Of a stretch of 5,087 nucleotides of DNA, positions 1 to 5,087 are shown piece after piece. The first letter of the stretch is position 1, and the number at the start of each line of letters is the position of its first letter. Position numbers and translations under genes: made by a program. The notes under the pieces were generated by a model, which searched no databases, was not told where the DNA came from, and worked only from the letters and a program-made list of their open reading frames with translations. Source of the stretch: Bacteroides sp. CAG:144 (GTDB lineage: Bacteria; Bacteroidota; Bacteroidia; Bacteroidales; UBA11471); the NCBI GenBank assembly GCA_000434215.1, contig HF999733.1, positions 29,283 to 34,369 on the forward strand, written 5' to 3'.

Positions 1-2
1 CA

Positions 3-269
3 CCCCGCATTCCCCGCCACCGCCTCTGCGAGCTGTTTTCCCAATCGCAAGAATGGGCCGACCTGGGTCGCCGCCTCATCGAACAGCACGCTATGTATGC
101 CGAGACGGAATGGAACGATCTATGGGCCGTCTCAGCAAAAGAACGTTATTTATGCCTGCTGAAAAAAATGCCCGAACTGATTCAACAAATCCCTCTCAAA
201 CATTTGGCCTCATACCTGAGCATGACCCCCCAATCACTCAGCCGTATACGGGCCTCTCTGGGCCGATAG
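3..269 (+). CDS. Crp/Fnr-family transcription regulator, C-terminal fragment (5' end outside window)
   Basis: The third forward frame is open from the left edge to TAG at 267-269 and gives 88 residues of a Crp/Fnr-type regulator. Residues 10-45 form the long helix that usually joins the cyclic-nucleotide-like effector domain to the DNA-binding domain. The fragment then reads SAKERYLCLLKKMPELIQQ (44-62), the typical 'ERY..LL...P.l' lead-in of Bacteroidota members. Residues 64-86 (PLKHLASYLSMTPQSLSRIR...) are the helix-turn-helix, with the signature SLSRIR at 78-83 in the recognition helix. Proteins of this family bind DNA as dimers and switch genes in response to a small ligand or redox signal; the sensing domain is not in the window, so the signal cannot be named. 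The ending soon after the recognition helix is normal for the family. An overlapping open frame from 53 to 361 is out of frame with this and has no family features. Confidence 0.82.
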   Translation, partial: PRIPRHRLCELFSQSQEWADLGRRLIEQHAMYAETEWNDLWAVSAKERYLCLLKKMPELIQQIPLKHLASYLSMTPQSLSRIRASLGR

Positions 270-281
270 CTGCAACTATAT

Positions 282-289
282 TACATTTG
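282..289 (+). promoter_or_regulatory. Possible upstream -7 element (TACATTTG)
   Basis: TACATTTG matches the Bacteroidetes -7 consensus TAnnTTTG exactly. The only -33 candidate is TCTG at 257-260, one mismatch from TTTG, 21 bp upstream and inside the last codons of the regulator gene. If used, it would give the small exported protein at 420 a second transcript with a leader of roughly 120 nt. An 8-base motif with four fixed T/G positions arises often by chance in AT-rich DNA, so this is weak. Confidence 0.25.
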
Positions 290-364
290 GAAAACTTTCT
301 TTCGCTATCCTGTATATATAGAAGGTACGGACTATTCTTTTTAAGAAAAATATGTTTATAAGTT

Positions 365-394
365 TTTGTATTAGTCAAAAATATTATATCTTTG
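365..394 (+). promoter_or_regulatory. Bacteroidetes-type promoter for the exported protein at 420
   Basis: TTTG at 365-368 (within a TTTTTG run) and TATCTTTG at 387-394 match the -33 (TTTG) and -7 (TAnnTTTG) elements of the Bacteroidetes housekeeping sigma factor. The spacer is 18 bp, slightly short of the usual range. Transcription would start near 400, leaving a leader of about 20 nt before the ATG at 420. No purine-rich ribosome binding site is seen there, which is usual in this phylum; the leader is AT-rich instead. The surrounding DNA (about 340-420) is markedly AT-rich. Confidence 0.62.
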
Positions 395-419
395 CATATA
401 AATCTTATGTTGTATATTC

Positions 420-950
420 ATGAAAAAAATGTGTTTGAAAGGACTATTTATTTTTTGTTTATTATGGGGATTTTCCCTCACGACTTTCGCTCAAACCCGA
501 TTGCCACAAGGCGAAATTGTGGAAGTGCGTATTGTTGATGGATTCACCAGTAAAGATGCGCCCCAAAAGATAAAAGGTGTAATAGACATGGACGTCAAAG
601 ACCCGGATACCGGAAAAATACTGATACGCAGAGGTGCACCGGTAAGAATCGATACAAAAATAGAAAAGCCTCGGGGAAAAGGTCGTCCGGGAAAGATAAC
701 ACTTAACCTGCTATCAACAGAATCAGTAGACGGGAAGAATATAAGATTATCCCGCACAGCCGAATTTTCAGGTAAGAGCCGTCGAGGCTTGGCCCTTGGT
801 TTAGGCATCGGATTGCCATTAGGGACAATCGTTTGTTTTCCGTGGGGATTCGCATGTTTGGCCATTAAAGGTCTGCATGCCGAAGTTCCTGCCGGTACGA
901 TTCTCGATTACGTCATCGTGGCCGAAGATTATACAATCACTCCCCGATAG
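420..950 (+). CDS. Small exported protein of unknown function
   Basis: The 176-residue product begins with a clear signal peptide: MKK, a hydrophobic core at about 7-20, then TTFA|QT. Cleavage after Ala24 leaves Gln25 as the mature N-terminus, typical of Bacteroidota exported proteins. Residues 29-112 look like a beta-rich domain, ending in GRPGKITLNLLSTESVDGKNIRLS (88-111). A hydrophobic, glycine-rich stretch follows at 123-149 (GLALGLGIGLPLG, then IVCFPWGFACLAI), flanked by Arg121-Arg122 and Lys150. The tail reads AEVPAGTILDYVIVAED (154-170). The order 'GkpGki...VDGk.I.L', hydrophobic segment, 'a.vPaGT' is one I recognise from uncharacterised exported proteins, but I cannot attach a function. 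The hydrophobic stretch could insert in a membrane or pack inside an assembly. The gene has its own promoter and terminator, so it is probably monocistronic. The start fits both the signal peptide and the promoter. Confidence 0.86.
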   Translation: MKKMCLKGLFIFCLLWGFSLTTFAQTRLPQGEIVEVRIVDGFTSKDAPQKIKGVIDMDVKDPDTGKILIRRGAPVRIDTKIEKPRGKGRPGKITLNLLSTESVDGKNIRLSRTAEFSGKSRRGLALGLGIGLPLGTIVCFPWGFACLAIKGLHAEVPAGTILDYVIVAEDYTITPR

Positions 951-977
951 CAAAAAACCATACCCGCATAATTTCTT

Positions 978-1005
978 AGCCCGGCCCAAATCGCCGGGCT
1001 TTTTT
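978..1005 (+). terminator. Strong intrinsic terminator after the exported protein
   Basis: AGCCCGGC (978-985) pairs perfectly with GCCGGGCT (993-1000) across a 7-nt loop and runs straight into a T tract (1000-1005). The stem is 8 bp and GC-rich. It lies 28 bp past the stop codon at 950 and separates the small exported protein from the porE-like transcription unit. There is no matching T tract on the other strand, so it should act on forward transcription only. Confidence 0.92.
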
Positions 1006-1041
1006 ATGAGGAAAGAGAACAAGCAAAAACAATAAAACAGC

Positions 1042-1049
1042 TATTTTTG
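1042..1049 (+). promoter_or_regulatory. Probable -7 element for the porE-like gene
   Basis: TATTTTTG matches TAnnTTTG and lies 22 bp upstream of the ATG at 1072, so the transcript would start near 1056 with a leader of about 15 nt. No TTTG -33 element is found at the expected distance (around 1018-1023, where the sequence is purine-rich). The position between a strong terminator and a gene start supports a promoter here, but the upstream half is poor. Confidence 0.48.
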
Positions 1050-1071
1050 CGTATATTTATAGCATAAGTAT

Positions 1072-3048
1072 ATGGCAGAAATGAGGCATTATTTACCGCT
1101 TATTTTTTCGATTGGATTACTATCGCTTCTCTACGGTTGCGGAGCCAAACTAAGTACGGCTCACGCCCAATACGAACGGGGTGAATATTTTGCCGCAGCA
1201 ACTACATACCGGAAAGTCTATAACAAGACACCGGCCAAAGAAAGAGACAGACGGGGACAAATAGCTTTCCGCATCGGAGAGTGTTATCGCCGCCTCAATG
1301 CCGCCCCCCGATCGGCCGCAGGCTATCAAAATGCAGTCCGGTACCACTACCCCGACAGCATGGCGCTATTTTATCTGGCCCGTGCCCAACAAATGCAGGG
1401 AAAATACAAAGACGCCTCAAAAAACTACAAAGCTTTTCTCGAACTGAAACCCGGAGACCGTATGAGTGAGAACGGAATACGCGGTTGTAATGCGGCTGCC
1501 AACTGGAAAGCTTCCCCGACCCGCTACGTTGTGAAACGCGCCAATCTTTTCAACTCACGCCGCAGCGAATGTGCCCCCATGTTTTTGGGAAGCGACAATG
1601 ACATACTCTATTTCTGCTCTACCAACGATAAAGCATCGGGTGATAAAAAAAACGACATTACCGGACTGAAAAACAATGATATATTCTTCTCTAAAAAAGA
1701 TGAAAAGGGGGCTTGGCAACGTCCCGAACTGGCCGAAGGCGGTGTCAATACCGAACATGACGAAGGCATCATCTCGTTCTCTCCCGACGGAAATACCATG
1801 TATCTTACACGAGCCCGCCATGAAGAGGGGATAAACACATCGGTCGAAATATGCACGTCGTCACGAAACGATGCGCAATGGAGTGCGCCTCAACTATTTC
1901 AAATTACAGGAGATACCCTATCGTCATACGCACACCCGGCTGTTTCACCCGACGGAAAATACCTCTACTTCGTATCGGATATGCCGGGGGGATACGGAGG
2001 GAAAGATATATGGCGCATAGACCTCACCGAAAGAGGTTCGGGTGTTGAAAATCTAGGTGTACAAATCAATACGCCGGGAGATGAGATGTTCCCCTACATA
2101 AAATCGGACAGTACACTTTACTTTGCCTCGGACGGCCACCCCGGTATGGGAGGACTCGACATTTTCAAAGCAACGATGAACGAATTCGGCGTATGGAAAA
2201 TCGAAAATCTCGGATACCCCATCAACTCACCGGGAGATGATTTCGGAATCACCTTTGAAACGGGTCGAGAAGCGGGATTTTTCAGCTCCAACCGCAATGA
2301 CGCCCGAGGATACGACCATCTGTACAGCTTTGAACTTCCTCTCATCGAAGTATGGATTACAGGACTGGTAATGGATCGGGACGAAGAGCCCATTCCCAAT
2401 GCTATCATACGCATCGTCGGGAAAGACGGGTCGAATCAGAAAGCCTACTCTCGTGAAGACGGCTCCTACAAGTTCCGACTCGATCTGGGTATAGATTATG
2501 TCATGATGGCCGGCTGCAAAGGTTTTCTCAACTCCCGGGGAGAATTTACCAGCGATGCCGAAGAACGCAACGAAACCTACGGTCTCGACTTCATCTTGGC
2601 CGCTATCAATAAACCTGTCATCGTAGAAAACGTGTTTTACGAATTCGACCGTGCCGATGTTACCCCCGAATCGGCTGCCGCCTTGAATGAAATTATCCAG
2701 ATGCTCGAAGACAACCCCAATGTGTCTATCGAATTGGGTGCACACACCGATATGAAAGGAAACGATGACTATAACCTCCGGCTCTCGGAACGACGAGCCA
2801 AAGCGGTCGTCGACTATCTCATACAACACGGTGTCGCGGCCGATCGTCTGACTCCGAAAGGATACGGAGAATCGCTTCCTCGCACCATTACGCGCAAACA
2901 GGCTCGCGAATATCCGATGTTCAAAGAAGGTGATGTCTTGACCGAAGAGTACATACTCGCCCTGCCCCCCGAACAACAAGAAATTGCCAATGCCTTGAAC
3001 CGCCGTACCGAATTCCGTGTACTTGATACCAATTACCGACTAATGTAA
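1072..3048 (+). CDS. porE: PorE-like type IX secretion outer-membrane lipoprotein (TPR, propeller, CRD, OmpA-C)
   Basis: This 658-residue product has the domain order of PorE, a T9SS component of Porphyromonas gingivalis of about the same size. A lipoprotein signal peptide ends at the lipobox LLYGC (lipidated Cys23); no acidic surface-export signal follows, which fits a periplasm-facing anchor. TPR-like helices span about 27-130. Five PD40-type propeller strands follow (about 168-186, 231-249, 287-318, 338-369, 389-422), including SPDG twice and GGxDI[WF] twice. A carboxypeptidase-regulatory-like beta domain covers about 425-510. The OmpA-C domain (about 515-658) has GAHTD (556-560), NLRLSERRAKAVV (568-580) and NRRTEF (643-648); Asp560 and Arg575 have the spacing of the diaminopimelate-binding pair in OmpA. 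The family links the T9SS to peptidoglycan. ATG 1072 is preferred, but ATG 1081 also gives a good signal peptide. The assignment rests on architecture, so a related OmpA-family lipoprotein is the main alternative. Confidence 0.88.
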   Translation: MAEMRHYLPLIFSIGLLSLLYGCGAKLSTAHAQYERGEYFAAATTYRKVYNKTPAKERDRRGQIAFRIGECYRRLNAAPRSAAGYQNAVRYHYPDSMALFYLARAQQMQGKYKDASKNYKAFLELKPGDRMSENGIRGCNAAANWKASPTRYVVKRANLFNSRRSECAPMFLGSDNDILYFCSTNDKASGDKKNDITGLKNNDIFFSKKDEKGAWQRPELAEGGVNTEHDEGIISFSPDGNTMYLTRARHEEGINTSVEICTSSRNDAQWSAPQLFQITGDTLSSYAHPAVSPDGKYLYFVSDMPGGYGGKDIWRIDLTERGSGVENLGVQINTPGDEMFPYIKSDSTLYFASDGHPGMGGLDIFKATMNEFGVWKIENLGYPINSPGDDFGITFETGREAGFFSSNRNDARGYDHLYSFELPLIEVWITGLVMDRDEEPIPNAIIRIVGKDGSNQKAYSREDGSYKFRLDLGIDYVMMAGCKGFLNSRGEFTSDAEERNETYGLDFILAAINKPVIVENVFYEFDRADVTPESAAALNEIIQMLEDNPNVSIELGAHTDMKGNDDYNLRLSERRAKAVVDYLIQHGVAADRLTPKGYGESLPRTITRKQAREYPMFKEGDVLTEEYILALPPEQQEIANALNRRTEFRVLDTNYRLM

Positions 3049-3058
3049 CCCTGTTTGT

Positions 3059-3964
3059 ATGCTTTCCATTCTGATCCCGACCTATAACTTCGATTGTTCC
3101 GTTTTCGTTCAAGCACTTTCCAATCAAGCGGAGGCTTTGCATGTCCCTTACGAAATTATCGTCTGTGATGACGGCTCTACCGACGAGACAAGTAAAATCG
3201 GAAACCGCACCATAAACGCATGCCCCAACTGCCGCTTTATCGAATTGCCCGAAAACAGAGGTTTGGCACACAACAGAAATTACTTGGCATCACAAGCCCT
3301 ATACGAATACTTTCTGTTTCTCGACAGCGACTTGATGCCTTGTGATAGCCATTTCATCGAACGATATATAAATGCAGCACAACCCCACTCCGTCATCGGA
3401 GGTACGATAAAATTCCGTGTTCCCGGCAAAACCGGAGCTGAGGAAAAAGCAAACTTGCGTTATGTCTACGCACTGGCTCGGGAGGAACACTCGGCCGCCG
3501 AACGAAACAGGAATCCTTATGCCCATTTTTCGGGTTTCAGCTGCCTGATCCCCCGCTCGGTATTCGAGCGTATACATTTCCACGAAGAACTGACCTCCTA
3601 TGGCCACGAAGATACGCTCTACGGGAAAGATTTACAGGCCAAAGGCATTGCCATGCGTTACATCGATAATCCCGTTTTTCATGACATTTTCGACAGTAGC
3701 GAGACTTTTTTGGAGAAAACAGAAACAGGCCTTCTCAATGCCTGTCGCTACCCAAATCTCATGAAGGGACATGTGCGCATTCTCGACATACAACAACGGT
3801 GCAAACGTGCCGGATTGCAACCGCTAATAAGATTTCTTTTTGCCATCTTCGAAAAACCGCTGAGACGTAATTTATTGGGGAAACGCCCCAAACTACGCGC
3901 ATTTGATCTTTATAAATTGGGTTACATTTGTCGACTCGATCATCGTATGAAGCAAGCCCGATGA
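3059..3964 (+). CDS. Family 2 glycosyltransferase (GT-A fold)
   Basis: The 301-residue product opens with LSILIPTYN (2-10), the standard first strand of GT2 enzymes, followed by the nucleotide-binding VCDDGSTDE (35-43), ENRGLAHNRN (65-74) and the metal-binding DxD motif in FLDSD (87-91). SGFSCLIPRSVF (158-169) and YGHEDTLYG (181-189) correspond to the acceptor side and the catalytic-acid region, and the His in NPVFH (204-208) is in the usual late metal-ligand position. It should move a sugar from a nucleotide-sugar donor to a glycan or lipid acceptor at the cytoplasmic face of the inner membrane. No transmembrane segment is clear; residues 253-268 (LQPLIRFLFAIFEKPL) are hydrophobic and amphipathic and could touch the membrane. 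Donor and acceptor cannot be told. It begins 10 bp after the porE-like stop codon with no terminator between, so the two are very likely co-transcribed, perhaps for cell-surface glycan work. Confidence 0.9.
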   Translation: MLSILIPTYNFDCSVFVQALSNQAEALHVPYEIIVCDDGSTDETSKIGNRTINACPNCRFIELPENRGLAHNRNYLASQALYEYFLFLDSDLMPCDSHFIERYINAAQPHSVIGGTIKFRVPGKTGAEEKANLRYVYALAREEHSAAERNRNPYAHFSGFSCLIPRSVFERIHFHEELTSYGHEDTLYGKDLQAKGIAMRYIDNPVFHDIFDSSETFLEKTETGLLNACRYPNLMKGHVRILDIQQRCKRAGLQPLIRFLFAIFEKPLRRNLLGKRPKLRAFDLYKLGYICRLDHRMKQAR

Positions 3965-4023
3965 AACAAAAAGAAAGTAAGACGAAAGAAGTAAAATTTA
4001 CCATCAAGGTATTCATGGTTTAG
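3961..4023 (+). CDS. Possible 20-residue ORF overlapping the glycosyltransferase stop (ATGA)
   Basis: An ATG at 3961 overlaps the glycosyltransferase TGA (3962-3964) as ATGA, the classic arrangement for translational coupling. It reads MKQKESKTKEVKFTIKVFMV and stops at TAG 4021-4023. The peptide is lysine-rich in its first half and hydrophobic at its end. It matches no family I know. It may be a real leader-like small peptide, the stub of a gene eroded from the repeat-rich side, or chance. The overlap geometry is the only positive evidence. Confidence 0.2.
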   Translation: MKQKESKTKEVKFTIKVFMV

Positions 4024-4097
4024 CATTCCAAATACATACAAGGAACACCAGGCGTTTCTATTACTTAGCGGAAAAAGATACCTTTGCCCAAATGCAT
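4024..4097. other. Intergenic stretch with no recognisable feature
   Basis: This is AT-leaning DNA between the short ORF and the repeat cluster. I see no terminator hairpin with a T tract, promoter pair or RNA gene. The porE-like/glycosyltransferase transcript therefore has no obvious intrinsic terminator of its own and may end in the repeat hairpins further on. Confidence 0.5.
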
Positions 4098-4255
4098 GTC
4101 ATTCCGAGCGAGGTCGAAAGGCCGACGAGGAATCTCATACAAAACTATTTGGTAAAAGAATCTTTACATCACTGCGTTCCGAACGCATGCGAGGGACCTC
4201 CGATTCTCTTACCGGTAGAAATTCTTCATTCCGCTTATGCTGCATTCAGAATGAC
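4098..4255. repeat. Repeat unit 1 (158 bp, inverted ends)
   Basis: It begins GTCATTCCGAGCG and ends TTCAGAATGAC, so the termini are imperfect inverted copies. The left arm folds: ATTCC 4101-4105 pairs with GGAAT 4129-4133 around an inner GTCG 4113-4116 / CGAC 4123-4126. Near the middle is a perfect hairpin, TGCGTT 4173-4178 / AACGCA 4182-4187 with loop CCG. Positions 4156-4180 match 4374-4398 at 22 of 25 bases, showing that internal sequence as well as ends is shared with another copy. Confidence 0.7.
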
Positions 4256-4261
4256 AGTAAT

Positions 4262-4343
4262 GTCATCTCGAACGCAAGTGAGATATCTCATATGAACACT
4301 CGCTTCGTAGGAGATTCTTCGGAGTTACACCCCTCAGAATGAC
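4262..4343. repeat. Repeat unit 2 (82 bp, inverted ends)
   Basis: It runs from GTCATCTCGAAC to CCTCAGAATGAC and carries GAGATTCTTC at about 4311-4320. It is shorter and more diverged than unit 1. The junction with unit 1 is itself a hairpin: ATGACA 4251-4256 / TGTCAT 4261-4266 with loop GTAA, as expected when two inverted-end units lie side by side. Confidence 0.62.
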
Positions 4344-4373
4344 ATCGCATTGCAAAGACGGTATACTTGGTAT

Positions 4374-4410
4374 AAGATTCTTTACTTCACTACGTTCCAT
4401 TCAGAATGAC
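4374..4410. repeat. Repeat unit 3 (half copy, right end only)
   Basis: AAGATTCTTTACTTCACTAC leads into a right end CATTCAGAATGAC. No left end is found between 4344 and 4373, so this appears to be a truncated copy. Its first 25 bases are the near copy of 4156-4180 inside unit 1. Confidence 0.6.
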
Positions 4411-4416
4411 AACCGT

Positions 4417-4453
4417 GTCATTCCGAGCGAATGAGAGGATTCTCCTGTTCTCT
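4417..4453. repeat. Repeat unit 4 (half copy, left end only)
   Basis: It starts GTCATTCCGAGCGAATGAGA and continues GGATTCTC; the next unit begins before any right end appears. With the right end of unit 3 it forms a perfect 8-bp stem, GAATGACA 4404-4411 / TGTCATTC 4416-4423, with a 4-nt loop. Confidence 0.6.
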
Positions 4454-4578
4454 GTCATTCCTCGGGCACACGAGGAATCTCATACAAAATGCCCACTTAG
4501 CAAGAAATTCTTCAAGGCAAGGGCTTACAGAATAATTTACGTTTTAGCGTAAGATGCTTTGCCACTACACAGCATGAC
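4454..4578. repeat. Repeat unit 5 (125 bp, diverged right end)
   Basis: The left arm is a perfect hairpin: ATTCCTCG 4457-4464 / CGAGGAAT 4471-4478 with a 6-nt loop. ACGAGGAATCTCATACAAAA at 4470-4489 is an exact 20-bp copy of 4125-4144 in unit 1. The right end, AGCATGAC at 4571-4578, differs by one base from AGAATGAC. Inside are a TTACG/CGTAA hairpin (4537-4541 / 4548-4552) and a longer pairing of GGCAAGG (4516-4522) with the CTTTGCC ending at 4563. Confidence 0.55.
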
Positions 4579-4622
4579 AATAATTTGACATGAAGGCATG
4601 CGCTCCGTTCGGAAAGGAAAGT

Positions 4623-5087
4623 TTATTGGCGAGGCGATTTTACGGCAATACGTTCGAAATGGACGATATGCGGGCAAAAGCGGTCGATGAGTTCTTTTCT
4701 ATTGGCTCTCACAGGATTGATGTCGATACCACCACGACGAGTGTAAAAAGCCATAACCAGCAATTCTTCGGGTGAAAAATGTGAATACAGAGCTTTATAA
4801 ATCATTTCGACCACCTCTTCATGAAAATGATTCTCATCGCGGAAAGAGACGATATACCGCAGCAAGGCATCGACCGAGGGCAATCGGTCGCCCCGCATAT
4901 AAAGGTAGAGATCGCCCCAGTCGGGTTGGGACGTTATCTTGCAACGACTGCGCAGCAAATCGGTCATACCCGTCATCACGCCGCCACCGACACAGTTGTC
5001 GTGCAGCAAATCGACATCTTCTTTATAAGACGCAAGCGGGGCGGACGAGAGTTCACCGACACCCCAATACTCCCATTCTACCGGCGG
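4623..5087 (-). CDS. queF: QueF-type NADPH-dependent preQ0 reductase, C-terminal part (5' end outside window)
   Basis: The frame is open from the right edge to TAA (4623-4625) and gives 154 residues. QueF reduces the nitrile of 7-cyano-7-deazaguanine to the amine preQ1 with NADPH, in queuosine synthesis for tRNA, in the cytoplasm. LLRSRCKITSQPDWGDLY (44-61 of the fragment) contains the catalytic cysteine (Cys49) and the acid seven residues later (Asp56). RYIVSFRDENHFHEE (77-91) carries the FHE motif, and YTRRGGIDINPVRAN (115-129) is the conserved C-terminal block. 'C-x-IT-x-QPDWG' and 'RRGGxDINP' resemble the longer two-domain enzymes such as E. coli QueF rather than the roughly 150-residue single-domain type. 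A complete protein would then be near 280 residues, with the NADPH-binding half beyond the window. A TTG at 5009 is an unlikely start, because the frame continues upstream with coding-like sequence. The gene converges on the repeat cluster and shows no clear terminator. Confidence 0.87.
   Translation of the reverse strand, partial: PPVEWEYWGVGELSSAPLASYKEDVDLLHDNCVGGGVMTGMTDLLRSRCKITSQPDWGDLYLYMRGDRLPSVDALLRYIVSFRDENHFHEEVVEMIYKALYSHFSPEELLVMAFYTRRGGIDINPVRANRKELIDRFCPHIVHFERIAVKSPRQ

Larger units (their letters stand above)
4098..4578. repeat. Cluster of degenerate palindromic intergenic repeats (GTCATTC/GAATGAC family)
   Basis: About 480 bp is built from copies of one repeat family in both orientations. 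The forward end is GTCATTCC(GAGCGA) at 4098, 4417 and 4454, with a variant GTCATCTCGAAC at 4262. The reverse end is (TTCA)GAATGAC, finishing at 4255, 4343 and 4410, with a variant GCATGAC finishing at 4578. Between the ends are recurring pieces such as GAGGAATCTC and AAGATTCTTTAC. Short open frames here (for example 4092-4295) are by-products of the repeats. Repeats with this GTCATTCCGAG...GAGGAATCTC wording are familiar from intergenic DNA in many Bacteroidota; I know no agreed function. The cluster sits between convergent genes, where such sequences collect, and its hairpins could block transcription read-through. Confidence 0.8.

Noticed and set aside
270..360. Terminator after the Crp/Fnr gene
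   Set aside because: Only 4-bp stems (for example ATAG/CTAT) are visible and none leads into a T tract, so no terminator could be supported.
53..361. 102-codon forward open frame starting MGRPGSPPH
   Set aside because: It overlaps the regulator's C-terminus in another frame, has no family features, and runs into the AT-rich promoter region; the frame ending at 269 is clearly Crp/Fnr-like.
2227..2979. 250-codon open frame antisense to the porE-like gene
   Set aside because: It lies wholly inside a gene with recognised domains, and its translation is a low-complexity antisense pattern with no motifs or start context.
2921..3271. 116-codon antisense open frame spanning the porE/glycosyltransferase junction
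   Set aside because: It crosses two well-supported genes on the opposite strand and shows no recognisable features.
4092..4295. 67-codon forward open frame starting MHVIPSEVERP
   Set aside because: It is made of repeat units 1 and 2, and its residues follow the palindromic repeat words; no independent coding evidence.
4098..4578. CRISPR array
   Set aside because: Repeats differ in length, sequence and orientation, and there are no evenly sized unique spacers; inverted ends point to palindromic intergenic repeats.
4590..4775. 61-codon forward open frame
   Set aside because: Most of it is antisense to the conserved C-terminus of queF; nothing supports translation.

Overview
The window looks like chromosomal DNA from a member of the Bacteroidota, most likely the order Bacteroidales. 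The reasons are TAnnTTTG-type -7 promoter elements, no Shine-Dalgarno dependence, a short Bacteroidetes-style Crp/Fnr regulator, and a close match in architecture to PorE, an outer-membrane lipoprotein of the type IX secretion system (T9SS). That points to a T9SS-bearing lineage such as the Porphyromonadaceae, Tannerellaceae or Barnesiellaceae. The genus cannot be fixed from this sequence alone.

Layout, left to right. Positions 3-269 (+) hold the C-terminal end of a Crp/Fnr-family transcription regulator whose start lies outside the window. A 150-bp gap carries a good Bacteroidetes promoter (365-394) for a small exported protein of unknown function (420-950, +), which ends at a strong intrinsic terminator (978-1005). 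A second -7 element (1042-1049) precedes a 658-residue PorE-like lipoprotein (1072-3048, +) with TPR, beta-propeller, carboxypeptidase-regulatory-like and OmpA-C domains in that order. Ten bases later comes a family 2 glycosyltransferase (3059-3964, +), almost certainly in the same transcript. A 20-codon reading frame overlaps its stop codon (3961-4023) and may be a remnant or chance. Next is about 600 bp without a convincing gene. Its main content is a cluster of degenerate, partly palindromic intergenic repeats (4098-4578) with GTCATTC/GAATGAC ends. On the minus strand, running in from the right edge, is the C-terminal half of a QueF-type preQ0 reductase (4623-5087), converging on the repeat cluster.

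How the genes may work together: the PorE-like protein would tie the T9SS outer-membrane machinery to peptidoglycan. The glycosyltransferase behind it plausibly acts on a cell-surface glycan; in T9SS organisms cargo is anchored to a lipopolysaccharide, so a link is possible but is inference. The regulator, the small exported protein and queF have no evident functional tie to that pair. The features most worth a second look are the repeat cluster, the porE-glycosyltransferase pairing, the unassigned exported protein and the two-domain-type QueF signature. No clearly new multi-gene system is visible here.
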